This document shows positions 1-9,705 of a stretch of DNA of 44,619 bases, one piece after another. The notes beneath the pieces are model-generated. The model saw only the letters and a program-made list of their open reading frames with translations, was not told where the DNA came from and did not search any database. The DNA is from Bacteroidota bacterium (GTDB lineage: Bacteria; Bacteroidota; Bacteroidia; 2-12-FULL-35-15). Positions within the stretch are counted from its first letter, which is position 1; each line of letters starts with the position of its first letter. The DNA lies in the NCBI GenBank assembly GCA_025363555.1, contig JANYDQ010000251.1, forward strand, positions 1-44,619. Reading direction: 5' to 3'. Position numbers and translations under genes: made by a program.

Positions 1-43
1 AAAAAGTATGATTTCAAAAAGGGAAAACCGTATTCTGACAAGA

Positions 44-275
44 AAATGGAATTTTTCCGATTGGAAATGGAGTTTTTCCAATCGGAAATAACATTTTCGC
101 GATAGCAAAAAAGCCATTCCCGATTGGAAAAGAGATTTTTGCGATAGCAAAAAAAGCATTCCCGATAGGAAATACAATTTCCGCGATAGCGAAAATGATT
201 TTCGCTATCGCAAAAAACGTTTTTGCTATCGCCAAAAACATTTTTCCGATTGGAAATGGAGCATTGCCGACAGTT
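44..275. repeat. 21-bp-period imperfect tandem array of palindromic units (array 1)
   Basis: About eleven units follow one another every 21 bp. Two unit types are mixed: TTTCCGATTGGAAA and TTTTTGCGATAGCAAAAA, each an imperfect palindrome joined by a 4-7 bp variable linker. The minus strand stays open through the array and would read as heptapeptides of the type FPIGKxx and FAIAKxx; this is the 123-aa ORF at 14-385. That ORF has no recognisable domain and is almost pure repeat, so I treat it as a by-product of the 21-bp (7-codon) period and do not call a gene. The array ends about 175 bp before the hypothetical gene at 452. Confidence 0.85.
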
Positions 276-340
276 GGAACAATTAAGTAGTGAGTATAAG
301 AATTTGATATATAAATAAAAGTAAAATAGTAATGAAACAA

Positions 341-355
341 TACCTGGTCCAGGTA
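341..355. promoter_or_regulatory. 15-bp perfect palindrome TACCTGGtCCAGGTA
   Basis: Two 7-bp arms surround one central base, about 95 bp upstream of the start at 452. The length and symmetry fit a dimeric repressor site, but a small hairpin or chance is also possible. No clear TAnnTTTG promoter lies next to it. Confidence 0.35.
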
Positions 356-451
356 CGATGCGTTTCGATAGTCAAATCGATTCACTTACAAAACGCTCGA
401 AACAGAAGTAAAATGAAAGCTAATCGTATAACAACTTAAGTCGAAAATAAG

Positions 452-1069
452 ATGAAAGTCAAAATAAAAACTGGTTTTTCCAAGACGAAGGATAATGACC
501 TGCTTGTGAAAGCACAGACAATACATGATGATATGGGCAACGATTCGGTAGATTACCCGACACCGACACCCACACTTTCTTCTATCCAGACCAAAATCAA
601 TACGTTCAGCAACAAGTTGGCAGACCGGGGCAGTAAGGCGAAAACCGCTGCTAAAAACTCTGTCCGCAAGTCGCTAATTGATGCTCTCAATTTACTGGCA
701 TTGTATGCCCAGACAAATTGTGGCAACGATGCGGAAACGGCATTGAAAAGTGGTTTCGATATCTTTAAGACTGGTACTCCGGTGGGAGATTTGCCTAGAC
801 CAAGAGGTTTTACCTTGGCTTCGGGCAATAACTCGGGAGAGATTTATGCCAGTATGGAATCGTTTGGATATATTGCGAAATCCTATATTTTTAGGTACAC
901 GCAAGTGGAAGGCAGTGACCCATCGACCTGGAAAACAAAAGTTTCAACCGACCGCAAAGTCTTGATAGACATGCTGGAAAGTGGGAAAAAAGTTTTCGTT
1001 CAGGGCGCAGGTGTAGGCGCAAGCAAGCACCTGGTATGGGGCAACGTGATATCCATGTATGTCATCTAG
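452..1069 (+). CDS. Hypothetical protein with C-terminal fibronectin type III-like region
   Basis: The product is 205 aa. It has no signal peptide, so it is predicted to be cytoplasmic or exported by another route. Residues 1-105 are helical and include the PTPTPTLSSI segment, a lysine/alanine-rich helix and ALYAQTNCGND. The segment TPVGDLPRPRGFTLASGNNSG then leads into a beta-rich C-terminal half that resembles one Fn3 module (GEIYASMESFGYIAKSYIFRYT). I recognise this layout (helical N-terminus, then an Fn3-like tail) from small Bacteroidota proteins without known function. The ATG start is the first in the frame and agrees with the family's MKVK-like opening. The gene stands alone between array 1 and a hairpin. 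Several shadow ORFs on the minus strand were discarded. Confidence 0.75.
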   Translation: MKVKIKTGFSKTKDNDLLVKAQTIHDDMGNDSVDYPTPTPTLSSIQTKINTFSNKLADRGSKAKTAAKNSVRKSLIDALNLLALYAQTNCGNDAETALKSGFDIFKTGTPVGDLPRPRGFTLASGNNSGEIYASMESFGYIAKSYIFRYTQVEGSDPSTWKTKVSTDRKVLIDMLESGKKVFVQGAGVGASKHLVWGNVISMYVI

Positions 1070-1117
1070 TAATAGAGAGCTGAAAAACCATAAAGCACCG
1101 GGAACATCGAATTGTAG

Positions 1118-1141
1118 CTGTAATTGCAATTGCAGTTTTTA
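1118..1141 (+). terminator. Possible weak terminator after the 452-1069 gene
   Basis: CTGTAATTGCAATTGCAG is a nearly perfect 18-nt inverted repeat followed directly by TTTTTATAG. It lies 49 bp past the stop at 1069. The stem is AT-rich, so termination strength is uncertain. Confidence 0.4.
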
Positions 1142-1183
1142 TAGATGTTTCCGTTGCTTTTTTTTATTTTTATTTTAACAGGA

Positions 1184-1217
1184 TTTGCCATCGGCAATTA
1201 TTTATCCCTTACTTTCG
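1184..1217 (+). promoter_or_regulatory. Bacteroidota-type promoter for the methyltransferase gene
   Basis: TTTG at 1184-1187 acts as the -33 element and TACTTTCG at 1210-1217 as a near-consensus -7 element (TAnnTTTG), with a 22-bp spacer. Transcription would begin almost at the ATG (1222), giving a very short leader. Confidence 0.55.
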
Positions 1218-1221
1218 CAGC

Positions 1222-2007
1222 ATGAAAAAACTCTTCCTGGTTTATTCTTATTTCAAATACCGCCTGAAATCCGTCAATGCACATGGGGTGCATTCTCCTT
1301 TTGTGTTCAGTTTGTTGAATGATGTAATTTATAACACCAGGAAATATTATATATATGAAGAAATAGAACTGTTGCGCAAAACGCTGGTGTATGATGATAC
1401 CCTTGTTATTTGTACCGACTTGGGTGCGGGTTCATTAAACACAAAAAAACAAGAAAGGACCATCAGGCATCATGCACTTCACTCTGCCAAATCGCCCAAA
1501 TACGCCCAGTTAATTTTTCGCCTTGTCAATTATTTTCAGCCATCCCATATTTTAGAATTGGGCACTTCATTGGGCATAACCACTTGTTATATGGCAAAGG
1601 CAAATTCAAAATCGCAGATTACAACCATTGAAGGATGTGGAGAAATAGCAGCAATAGCTACACATAATTTTGAACTGATGGAAATAAATAATATAAAACA
1701 ACTAACAGGAAACTTTGATACAGTTTTGCCTTTGGTAATAACGGAAACAGAAAGACTGGACTTTGTTTTTTTTGATGGCAACCATAGGAAAGAAGCGACT
1801 TTGAATTATTTTAATCAATGCCTCAAAATAGCAGATGCAAACAGCATCTTTGTTTTTGATGATGTTTATTGGTCAGCAGAAATGAAGGAAGCCTGGGATG
1901 AAATAAAAAACAATAAGCAGGTAACGGTTACTATCGATTTATTTTATTTGGGAATTGTGTTTTTCAGGAAAGAACAGGTAAAACAAAATTTTGTGATACG
2001 GTTTTAA
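1222..2007 (+). CDS. Class I SAM-dependent methyltransferase
   Basis: This 261-aa cytosolic enzyme should move a methyl group from S-adenosylmethionine to an unknown acceptor. The Rossmann-type SAM site is visible at about residues 111-127 (ILELGTSLGITTCYMA, motif I). It is followed by an acidic strand end TIEGCGE and then FVFFDGNHRKE and FVFDDVYW, which resemble the metal/substrate region of O-methyltransferase-like folds. The N-terminus NAHGVHSPFVFSLLNDV is a signature I associate with a Bacteroidota-specific subgroup. The ATG at 1222 is the only good start and sits just behind the promoter. The gene converges on the phosphatase gene with only 12 bp between stops. The acceptor substrate cannot be read from the sequence. 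Confidence 0.8.
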   Translation: MKKLFLVYSYFKYRLKSVNAHGVHSPFVFSLLNDVIYNTRKYYIYEEIELLRKTLVYDDTLVICTDLGAGSLNTKKQERTIRHHALHSAKSPKYAQLIFRLVNYFQPSHILELGTSLGITTCYMAKANSKSQITTIEGCGEIAAIATHNFELMEINNIKQLTGNFDTVLPLVITETERLDFVFFDGNHRKEATLNYFNQCLKIADANSIFVFDDVYWSAEMKEAWDEIKNNKQVTVTIDLFYLGIVFFRKEQVKQNFVIRF

Positions 2008-2019
2008 TTATTATTTATC

Positions 2020-4260
2020 TTATAGCCTCACCCCCATCACCAGTATATCATCTATCTGCTCCACATCTTTCCTGTATCCGGTAATAAATGTATCTAAAGC
2101 TATGCCTTGTTCGTGCATTGTTTTATCACGGATAGAGAGAATTAAATCCTTAAACCTTTTTTTTGTTAATTTCTTTTCTCCTGTCTCGCCACCAAACTGG
2201 TCTGAAAAACCATCTGTAAAAAGATAAATTGTTTCGCCTGCATGTACTGTAAATGTATGGTTGGTAAACGGTTTGCTGTTTTCATTCATCCCTATTGGCT
2301 GCTTGTCAGCCTTGGTTTCTTTAAGTTCTCCGTTTTGCAACAATAATAAAGGGTTGTTTGCACCTGCCCATTGCAGGGCATAAGTGGCAGGCTGATTGCT
2401 GCCTTTTACTGAAGGAAGAAGGGTTAATGAACAAAGCGAAATATCCATTCCGTCTTTTATATCCTCTTCGCTTTTGCTAAAATTATCTATTATTATTTCT
2501 GCGGTTTTATCAAGTATTGCAGCCGGTTGTGTTAGTCCGAATTCTCTTACCGCCCTGTTCAATGCATTATGGCAAAGTACCGAAACCATTGCTCCTGGCA
2601 CCCCATGACCCGTGCAATCGCAGGCAGCAAATAAAATGATTTGATTTGCTGCCTGCAATTGCCCTTCATCGGTATTTAGTTTCATCGTTTCATCAGCTAA
2701 TTGAACTGTTTCCATCCAATAAAAATCTCCTGCTACTATGTCCTTTGGTTTATACAGTATAAATGAATTTTTTAAATGTTGTTTTACAAAGCGCCCCGAA
2801 GGCAGAATAGCAGATTGAATTCTAAGCGCATATTCAATGGATTGGGTAATCTCTTTATTTTTTTGCTCTACCAGTTGCTTTTGTTTTTCAACGGTTTCCT
2901 TTTGTTGTTCCACCGTTTCTTTTTGTTTGGTGATAATTAAATTATCTTTTCTTTTTCTGCGAAAGTTGCGGTAGCTAACCCCTGCAAGCACCATCATTAA
3001 AGCAAAACCTGCAACAAAAGCGTTTCGCTGAAATGCCTGCTGTTCGATCTGCGTTTTTGTTACTTCATCTTTTTTCTTTTGTTCTTCTTTTGCTACAGCG
3101 TCTTTTTTATCATAGTCCGCCTGCATTTTTAATTGAGTAATTTTATTTGCATTTTCAAAATTAAAAAGGGTATCATTTGTTTTTTTAAATAATACGTGGT
3201 TTTCGTAAGCCGATTTATAATCTTTATGATTAGCACTAATAACGGCAAGGTTTTTATATGCTTCTTTCATCAAATCATAAGCACCGAGTTCTTTAGCTAA
3301 CAGAAGTCCTTTTGTTTCGTAACTTATTGCATTTTTATAATCATTCATTCCATCATACACGCTGCCTATTGCGACATTTGAATTTGCCATGCCAAGCTTA
3401 TCTGAAATTTCTTCTTTTATTTTTAAAGAATTAAGCAGATTTTTTATTGCTAACGGATAATCGTGTTCCTGCTCATTTATTTTAGCAATATTACCATATA
3501 CAATGGCAATACTTTGTTTGTCATTTATTTTTTCACTGATAGATAATGCTTCATAATAATTTTTTAATGCGTCAATAATATTACCTTTTAAATTATATAC
3601 ATTTCCTATATTAATATAAGATTCACTAATATCGGAACTTCTCCCTAGTTTCTCTCGTTTTTGGAGCGAAAGATTCAAATTTTTTAACGCCTCTTCATAA
3701 TTTTTAAGTCGTATATAAAGACCTCCAATATTGTTGTATTGTGTCGCAATATTTTTTTCATCCTTTATTTCTTCATATATTTTTAATGCGGCAAAATATT
3801 GTGTTATAGCTTCAGCAGTATTGCACTGATAATTATAAATGTTGCCTATATTACAACAGGCATTAGCAATTCCTGTTTTATAATTAATTTCCTGCGCAAT
3901 TTTTAAAGATTTTTGATAAAACTCCAATGCTTCCTTATAATTTCCTTTTATTTCTGTAACTACCCCTTTGCTAGTATATCCATTTAGCACCCCCTTTTTA
4001 TACCCTATTTTTTCTGACAAAGTCAAACATTGTTCTGCACATGTCAGTGCTTTATCAGGGCTGCTGTCCCAATATAATTTACTAATTTGATAAAACAGGT
4101 TTGCTTTTGTAGAATCTTTCGGAGTTAAAGTTGAATGTTTCTTTATCGCATCCAACTTTTTTATTTCATTTTGCAAACTATCTATAGTATGCTGGTCTTG
4201 CGCCAAAGAAGAGTTTTGCAACAACTGAATAAATAAGAGTATGAAAATTATTTTCGGCAT
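2020..4260 (-). CDS. Secreted/membrane TPR protein with SpoIIE-type PP2C serine phosphatase domain
   Basis: This is a sensor-phosphatase. A signal peptide (MPKIIFILLFIQLLQNSSLAQ) leads to about nine tetratricopeptide repeats in an extracytoplasmic region (roughly residues 60-370, e.g. ATQYNNIGGLYIRLKNYEEA). A single membrane helix (AFVAGFALMMVLAGVSY) and a basic stop-transfer RNFRRKRK follow. A coiled coil rich in KQKETVEQQ then joins the C-terminal SpoIIE/PP2C domain (about 495-745). Metal-binding motifs are visible: PKDIVAGDFYW, CDCTGHGVPGAMVS and LFTDGFSDQFGG. Such proteins dephosphorylate anti-anti-sigma-like partners, but no partner gene is nearby. The ORF track starts at a TTG (4281) that lies inside the promoter TACCTTTG. 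The ATG at 4260 starts the signal peptide and is the better start. Confidence 0.85.
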   Translation of the reverse strand: MPKIIFILLFIQLLQNSSLAQDQHTIDSLQNEIKKLDAIKKHSTLTPKDSTKANLFYQISKLYWDSSPDKALTCAEQCLTLSEKIGYKKGVLNGYTSKGVVTEIKGNYKEALEFYQKSLKIAQEINYKTGIANACCNIGNIYNYQCNTAEAITQYFAALKIYEEIKDEKNIATQYNNIGGLYIRLKNYEEALKNLNLSLQKREKLGRSSDISESYINIGNVYNLKGNIIDALKNYYEALSISEKINDKQSIAIVYGNIAKINEQEHDYPLAIKNLLNSLKIKEEISDKLGMANSNVAIGSVYDGMNDYKNAISYETKGLLLAKELGAYDLMKEAYKNLAVISANHKDYKSAYENHVLFKKTNDTLFNFENANKITQLKMQADYDKKDAVAKEEQKKKDEVTKTQIEQQAFQRNAFVAGFALMMVLAGVSYRNFRRKRKDNLIITKQKETVEQQKETVEKQKQLVEQKNKEITQSIEYALRIQSAILPSGRFVKQHLKNSFILYKPKDIVAGDFYWMETVQLADETMKLNTDEGQLQAANQIILFAACDCTGHGVPGAMVSVLCHNALNRAVREFGLTQPAAILDKTAEIIIDNFSKSEEDIKDGMDISLCSLTLLPSVKGSNQPATYALQWAGANNPLLLLQNGELKETKADKQPIGMNENSKPFTNHTFTVHAGETIYLFTDGFSDQFGGETGEKKLTKKRFKDLILSIRDKTMHEQGIALDTFITGYRKDVEQIDDILVMGVRL

Positions 4261-4278
4261 ATTTTGTTTTGAATAAGG

Positions 4279-4286
4279 CAAAGGTA
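4279..4286 (-). promoter_or_regulatory. -7 element TACCTTTG for the SpoIIE/TPR gene
   Basis: This is an exact match to TAnnTTTG on the minus strand, 19 bp before the ATG at 4260. It overlaps the TTG codon used by the ORF track, which argues against that start. Confidence 0.6.
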
Positions 4287-4381
4287 AAAAATAATGTTAA
4301 CGGTTAATTGACTTCTCAATCTCATAGATTTAAAAACCAGCCAGATTTGAGTATCAGATGCTTCTCTTGCTTATAAGACAA

Positions 4382-4415
4382 AAAAATCCCGCCCTTTTCC
4401 AAAAGCGGGATTTTT
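4382..4415 (-). terminator. Strong rho-independent terminator of the adhesin gene
   Basis: AAAAATCCCGC pairs with GCGGGATTTTT around a 12-nt loop, 40 bp past the minus-strand stop at 4456. Both sides carry A/T tracts, so it may work in both directions. Confidence 0.85.
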
Positions 4416-4455
4416 ACAATTTAGAATTTTTTCTTTTTGACTATTACAAGTACTA

Positions 4456-7400
4456 TTATTGAATCATTATTTTTATTTTGTAACTTTTATTATATTGATC
4501 GATTATTTCCACAAAATAAATCCCATTACTCAAATCACCTTTTTCGATGATAACCTGGTTGCCGGAAAATGTTTTCCGTCTTAATTCTTTGCCAGGCACA
4601 TCCCTAATATACATAGTACTGTTATTTTGTTCTTTATCAAAACTAATAGTAGTAGTAGAAGTAAATGGATTTGGATAAATGGTAAAACCGTCATGGTTGC
4701 TGTTCTGATTTATTCCTAAAACAAAATAATTATAACAGGTGGATGTATCAATACAACCATTTTGGGTAATGTATAAAGCATAATTACCATTGCCCGAAGG
4801 ATGAAATACAACGCTGTCCGCACCCTGTATCACAGAATAGCCCGAACTGCAATTGAGCCATTGATAAGTAACATTTAAAGGTGGATTATTCACCGTTAAA
4901 TAATTTGAGTTTTGAACCACGGTTTGATGATGTTGTGAAATACTACAGCCCGGCATGTAAATATCGGACGAATCCACAATATAATCAAGAAATTGAAAAT
5001 TATTTTGTGCAGCAGTTAAATTAACCGTGTATATCGAATCGCGCTGCAAGCCCGGAATATCAACCAATACAGTATAAGTACCTAAAGAGATGTTATTAAA
5101 CTGGTAATGTCCGCTTGTATCCGAAGTGGTGGTATTTACAATTAGTCCAGCGTGTCCCACTTTTATTTCTACACCGGAAACAGGTTGCGTAGGGTTATGA
5201 TAATAATGCTGCCCTTCGGTGATACGCCCTGCCAGTGTCCCCAGGATACCTGTTGTTGTGGTATCTACTGCAAACAATGCAACATTTATAGAATCGCTGT
5301 TCGACAGGCACCCGTGTGTTATAGGTGTTGCATTGTCCCAAATAGCAGTGGAGGCAACAGAATCGAAATAAGTGGTAATTAAAGGTTGTGCAGTATAAAA
5401 AATATTATCAGGAAATATTTTTACGATATATTTACCATGAAGAATAGTATCGAACTGGTAGTATCCTAAACCATTAAGCGAAAAATGTTGCGGTACTGAA
5501 TCGAAATGAGTGTAAATAGGTTGCCAGTTATACAATTCAGCATAGCCATGAGTAACAGGAGCCCCCAAATAAGTTGCATAACCGCTTATTTGAGTAGTTG
5601 GATGCACAATAAGATTAACAATATAGCTGGTGGTGCAACTCATAGAATCGGTAACGGTTAAGGAATAACTGGCGGTGGACGAAGGAGAAATTTTTAATGT
5701 GTCAGAAAAAGTGACAGGTAGCGTATTCCAGTAATACGAAAGATGACCTATGCCTCCGCCTCCAACTCCGATTAATAAAGCAGTATCATGAAGACAAATA
5801 GAAGTTGGTCCGCTTACAGTAAGAGTTATAATAGGATTAAAAGTAAGGTGGGTAGTAACAATACTGTCGCATCCGCCAATAGCAGTAAGAGTATCAAGAT
5901 AGGTACCCGCCAAGGTATAAGTATGAATGCCTACTGCCAGAGATTTGCCTCCACATTTGAAAACGTTTTGAGTAGTATGCAATGTATCACCTACTGTAAG
6001 ATTGGTGGTAAGAATACTGTCGCAGGTGGAATATCCGGCAATGGTATCAATATAAATTCCGGTAGTAGTGTAAGTATTCACACCTACTGTAACGGAGCCA
6101 CCTGCACAGAAATTATAAGCAGTAGTAGTGTAAGAGGGGCTATGCTGATTAGGATTATTATCGTTACAATCTGTACCTGATATTCCTGAATAAATATAAC
6201 CGGCACCGGGACTTGCACAGGAATACACAGGAGCACCAACAGTATAACCATCGCCATCCTGGTCCATATACCAGGCAAAGTCATCTGTTTCATAATTGGA
6301 AGTGTTACCGGCAAGTACAAAATTGGTAAGTACCCCATCGTAACCCGCATTAAAGTTATAAGCTATGTTAAAGCCGGAATTAGCACTTCCCGGAGCAGCA
6401 CCGGTATTATCAAAGTTATAAAATACAATATCTCCATTGCTTCCAAGGGAATCACTTTTCATTGCATCAATAATATTTTGCGGAGATATTGCATAATCCC
6501 AAATACTTACATTATCCATTCCCCCTGGAAATGTATTGGGCATACTGTCTGTACCCCCGCCTATAGTAATATTATAAAAATTTGGATTAAAGCTGGTGGA
6601 AGTACTAGTAGCAACCAGCAATCCGTTTAAATATAGATTTAGTGTATTAAATCCATCATAAGTAGCGGTGGCATAATACCATTGCCCCTGATAAATGGTA
6701 CCCCCCAGAATATGATGCTCCACATGTGATGTATCGTACATTGAAAAATCTAATACCCCGTTTGCGTATATCCCATTGCCTTCCCTTAACACAAATCCTG
6801 AACCTCCGTTATAGTTGCCATGTTTATCAAGCAAGTAAGAATTCCATACGGATTTTATACTGTCCTCTTTAAACCAACATCCAATAGAGAATGCGGAATT
6901 AGCGGAACCAAAAAGAAGATTGGATTGATAAGCCGTAATTACATTATTAGAGTTTTCGTCAAATCGAATATATACACCGGTGTTATCATCAATTAATCCA
7001 TCACAGTTGTCATCAATACCATTGCCACAAATTTCAGCGCCCGGGTGAATATTCGGGTTACCATCATTACAGTCAAAGGAGTTGTCAACATACCCTGAAG
7101 GAATAATGCAGGAGGCCACAATGGTATCTATTAAAGGATTTCCATAGCCATCTCCATCAGCGTCCCTGTAATAAGTACAACCAAGTCCGTGATTATTTAA
7201 GCTCGATGCAGTATCAATAATACCAAAAGGAGAGAAAGAAGTTATTCCGCTTCGCGAGAAGGTATAAGGGTCGGTACCGCTTGCAGCAGCATTTGTTCCG
7301 GTATTCCAAGCACCACCCGTATAATGTCCCAGTTCGGTATAAGTCCTGTTAAAGTTAGTCCATTCATCCACAGTATTCCATTGTAAGGTAAGAGTGGCGT

Positions 7401-9657
7401 TGCTACCTCCGGCGGTTGCCTCGTGTATAAGCCAAGTGCCCCCTACCACGTGGTTAGTTACTGCTGCTGATGTAGGGTTGTTATTCGCATCGTACGATGA
7501 ATAAATATTATCAAGCATACCAACACTAAACTGGTCTGCAGTACTTCCACTTGCTAAATTAACTGTTGCAGGCATATAACATATAGGAATGCCAACCGGG
7601 AAAAGAACATCAGTAGCAACAGGTACATTTCTTTTTACTTTTCCTGTATCATTTGTAACTAAATAAGAAGCAGGACTTGGAGTGCCACCAATGGCAATGG
7701 AACCTAAATTCAAATCGTAATAATTCAAATATATTTTTCCTGAAATAAAGTTGAGCGAAGAAGTAATAGTAGGGCTGCCATTAAGCCACAAATAACCATT
7801 AGTAGAATCATTCATCGTTAAGTTAACAATACTTCCTGTTCCATTCAAATATTGTTGTGAACCACCACTAAACGTAAAGTTTGGAAGCGTAATACTTCCA
7901 TTGTTAGTAATACTTGTACCTGTGAACAGAATGTTTGCAGTACCTGTCAGTACAGCACCTGCGGCAATGGAATAAGTTCCACTTTGAGTGCCGCTGCCAT
8001 ATCCTAAGTATATATTTCCAGTATTAATATTTACGTTACCGGTATTATTGAACGTAAAGGCAGTTTGGTTACCAATTAAGCTTGTACCTGTACCACCCGT
8101 TTTGGTAATGGTTCCGGTATTGGTTAAAGTGTGAGCACCAACACCCGAAGAAGTAAACCCGCCATCGGCAGTAAGGCTAATTGCTCCGCTATTATTAAAC
8201 TGTGCGCTATTCCCAATCTGTATATCTGTAGCTTGAGAATAGTTGGTGCTTGCGTTATTGAAAATCCTTGACCCAAAAAGAAAAAGAGTAGCTCCGGGTG
8301 AAATAGTTGCAGTAGCACCACTTTGTAAAGTAGTAGTTCCTAAACCCTGCATCGTACCTCCGCTCCAGGTAAAGGCAGTTGGTATTGTTATTGTGCCGCT
8401 GCCTTGCATAGTGCCTCCACTTAGCAAGAAACTATTAATTGTCGGAGAGTTGTTCCAGTTTACTGTTCCACCGCTTTGGCTGGTTACTACCGTAGCGTCA
8501 TAGGTGCCGGAAGCAATAGTAACCGTTGCTCCGTTAAAGGTTACATTTCCTGTTCCTGTTACCGAAGAACCTGCAGAGAGTGTGTACGTTCCGGTAGTAA
8601 ATTGGATAGTTTTTCCAGTGGAAGTGTTGAACACTCCTGTATGAGTTCCAGTTCCTGCCTGTAAAGATATTGTTCCGCTATTGCAAGTAACAGTTCCTGT
8701 ATTATTGAACGTAAAGGCAGTTTGGTTACCAATTAAACTGGTGCCGGTGCCACCTGTTTTGGTAATGGTTCCGGTATTGGTTAAAGTGTGAGCACCAACA
8801 CCCGAAGAAGTAAATCCGCCATCGGCAGTAAGGCTAATCGCTCCGCTATTATTAAACTGTGCGCTATTCCCAATCTGTATATCTGAAGATTGAGAATAGT
8901 TGGTGCTTGCGTTATTAAAAATCCGTGTATCAAAAAGAAAGAGAGTAACTGCCGGTGAAATAGTTGCAGTAGCACCACTTGCAATGGTTGTTGTTCCTGC
9001 ACCGCTCATGTTTCCTCCTGTCCAGTTAAAAGTAGCTCCGGCATTAATTGATACCGAACCACCACCTGTTAATGCAGCAGAAGAAGATGTTAAATTTAGT
9101 GTACCATTTACTTGCAAATCAGTTCCGGCACCATCATTAAGTGTAAGTGTTCCGATACTGACAATGGCTAATGTTCCACCTGTGTTTACAACAATTTGAT
9201 CAGCGGTTACAGCAGTTGTAACAGTTACAGTAGTTCCGCTTTGAATAGTAATGGTACTATCAGTATATGAAGGTATTGAAGTTGCAGTTCCCCAAACACA
9301 ACCATCATACATTTGCCAAGTTGAGAGACTGCTCCAGTTGCCATTGCCGACACTTCTAAATTCGCGGGTACTAACACATTGAACCGTAAAAGTTCTGCCT
9401 TCGGGTAAGCTCCATAAGCCGTTTACATCCTGAAACCTGGTATATAAGGTGTGGCTACCAGCTGCCAAACCTGTTGCAGAAATTGGTAAAATGTTCAAAT
9501 ACACACTATCATTTGCTGAAAAAGTAAGCAACGTTCCGTTACCAACACCCGGGTCGGTATCAAAATAATATTCTGCTTTGCTTATGTTTTGAGCATTGGT
9601 AATGTTTGTAGCCAACAAAAGAAGGATGGCAAATAAATGGATGTATGTTTTTTTCAT
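4456..9657 (-). CDS. Giant T9SS-secreted adhesin-like protein with MopE-type and LamG domains
   Basis: The product is 1733 aa and should be exported by Sec, then moved over the outer membrane by type IX secretion. In order: signal peptide [23 protein letters not shown]; a [10 protein letters not shown] domain common in T9SS cargo (about 28-95); a long Thr/Gly/Asn-rich beta-repeat region (about 130-650) with one duplicated segment; a MopE-like calcium/metal-binding stretch [11 protein letters not shown]...[26 protein letters not shown] (about 820-885); a LamG/concanavalin-like domain (about 890-1085); a second DQDGDGYT...DCNDNNPN motif (about 1130-1175); Ig/PKD-like repeats; a carboxypeptidase-regulatory-like module (about 1470-1540); and a T9SS type A sorting domain ending [14 protein letters not shown]...[10 protein letters not shown]. 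It follows the beta-helix gene by 48 bp with no promoter seen between them. Adhesion is an inference. Confidence 0.9.
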   Translation of the reverse strand: MKKTYIHLFAILLLLATNITNAQNISKAEYYFDTDPGVGNGTLLTFSANDSVYLNILPISATGLAAGSHTLYTRFQDVNGLWSLPEGRTFTVQCVSTREFRSVGNGNWSSLSTWQMYDGCVWGTATSIPSYTDSTITIQSGTTVTVTTAVTADQIVVNTGGTLAIVSIGTLTLNDGAGTDLQVNGTLNLTSSSAALTGGGSVSINAGATFNWTGGNMSGAGTTTIASGATATISPAVTLFLFDTRIFNNASTNYSQSSDIQIGNSAQFNNSGAISLTADGGFTSSGVGAHTLTNTGTITKTGGTGTSLIGNQTAFTFNNTGTVTCNSGTISLQAGTGTHTGVFNTSTGKTIQFTTGTYTLSAGSSVTGTGNVTFNGATVTIASGTYDATVVTSQSGGTVNWNNSPTINSFLLSGGTMQGSGTITIPTAFTWSGGTMQGLGTTTLQSGATATISPGATLFLFGSRIFNNASTNYSQATDIQIGNSAQFNNSGAISLTADGGFTSSGVGAHTLTNTGTITKTGGTGTSLIGNQTAFTFNNTGNVNINTGNIYLGYGSGTQSGTYSIAAGAVLTGTANILFTGTSITNNGSITLPNFTFSGGSQQYLNGTGSIVNLTMNDSTNGYLWLNGSPTITSSLNFISGKIYLNYYDLNLGSIAIGGTPSPASYLVTNDTGKVKRNVPVATDVLFPVGIPICYMPATVNLASGSTADQFSVGMLDNIYSSYDANNNPTSAAVTNHVVGGTWLIHEATAGGSNATLTLQWNTVDEWTNFNRTYTELGHYTGGAWNTGTNAAASGTDPYTFSRSGITSFSPFGIIDTASSLNNHGLGCTYYRDADGDGYGNPLIDTIVASCIIPSGYVDNSFDCNDGNPNIHPGAEICGNGIDDNCDGLIDDNTGVYIRFDENSNNVITAYQSNLLFGSANSAFSIGCWFKEDSIKSVWNSYLLDKHGNYNGGSGFVLREGNGIYANGVLDFSMYDTSHVEHHILGGTIYQGQWYYATATYDGFNTLNLYLNGLLVATSTSTSFNPNFYNITIGGGTDSMPNTFPGGMDNVSIWDYAISPQNIIDAMKSDSLGSNGDIVFYNFDNTGAAPGSANSGFNIAYNFNAGYDGVLTNFVLAGNTSNYETDDFAWYMDQDGDGYTVGAPVYSCASPGAGYIYSGISGTDCNDNNPNQHSPSYTTTAYNFCAGGSVTVGVNTYTTTGIYIDTIAGYSTCDSILTTNLTVGDTLHTTQNVFKCGGKSLAVGIHTYTLAGTYLDTLTAIGGCDSIVTTHLTFNPIITLTVSGPTSICLHDTALLIGVGGGGIGHLSYYWNTLPVTFSDTLKISPSSTASYSLTVTDSMSCTTSYIVNLIVHPTTQISGYATYLGAPVTHGYAELYNWQPIYTHFDSVPQHFSLNGLGYYQFDTILHGKYIVKIFPDNIFYTAQPLITTYFDSVASTAIWDNATPITHGCLSNSDSINVALFAVDTTTTGILGTLAGRITEGQHYYHNPTQPVSGVEIKVGHAGLIVNTTTSDTSGHYQFNNISLGTYTVLVDIPGLQRDSIYTVNLTAAQNNFQFLDYIVDSSDIYMPGCSISQHHQTVVQNSNYLTVNNPPLNVTYQWLNCSSGYSVIQGADSVVFHPSGNGNYALYITQNGCIDTSTCYNYFVLGINQNSNHDGFTIYPNPFTSTTTISFDKEQNNSTMYIRDVPGKELRRKTFSGNQVIIEKGDLSNGIYFVEIIDQYNKSYKIKIMIQ
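8044..8323. repeat. Intragenic direct repeat, copy A (partner 8701-8980)
   Basis: A segment of 280 bp recurs exactly 657 bp (219 codons) away with only scattered substitutions, so the reading frame is kept. It encodes the stretch around NNASTNYSQ and [15 protein letters not shown]. Both copies lie inside the adhesin gene. Confidence 0.9.
8701..8980. repeat. Intragenic direct repeat, copy B (partner 8044-8323)
   Basis: This is the upstream copy in the adhesin's own reading direction. Most differences from copy A are single bases. The duplication adds another stack of beta-rungs to the repeat region. Confidence 0.9.
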
Positions 9658-9705
9658 AATTGTATTAAATAAGTCGCTTTATATTTTTGTTATAATCTGT
9701 TGCTA

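Noticed and set aside
14-385. 123-aa minus-strand ORF made of FPIGK/FAIAK heptapeptides
   Set aside because: It contains almost only the 21-bp repeat and has no domain or ribosome site; an open frame is expected from a 7-codon period.
6084-6350. 88-aa ORF in the giant gene and the other ORFs within 4456-9657
   Set aside because: They are frame shadows with low-complexity content inside a continuous 1733-codon gene.
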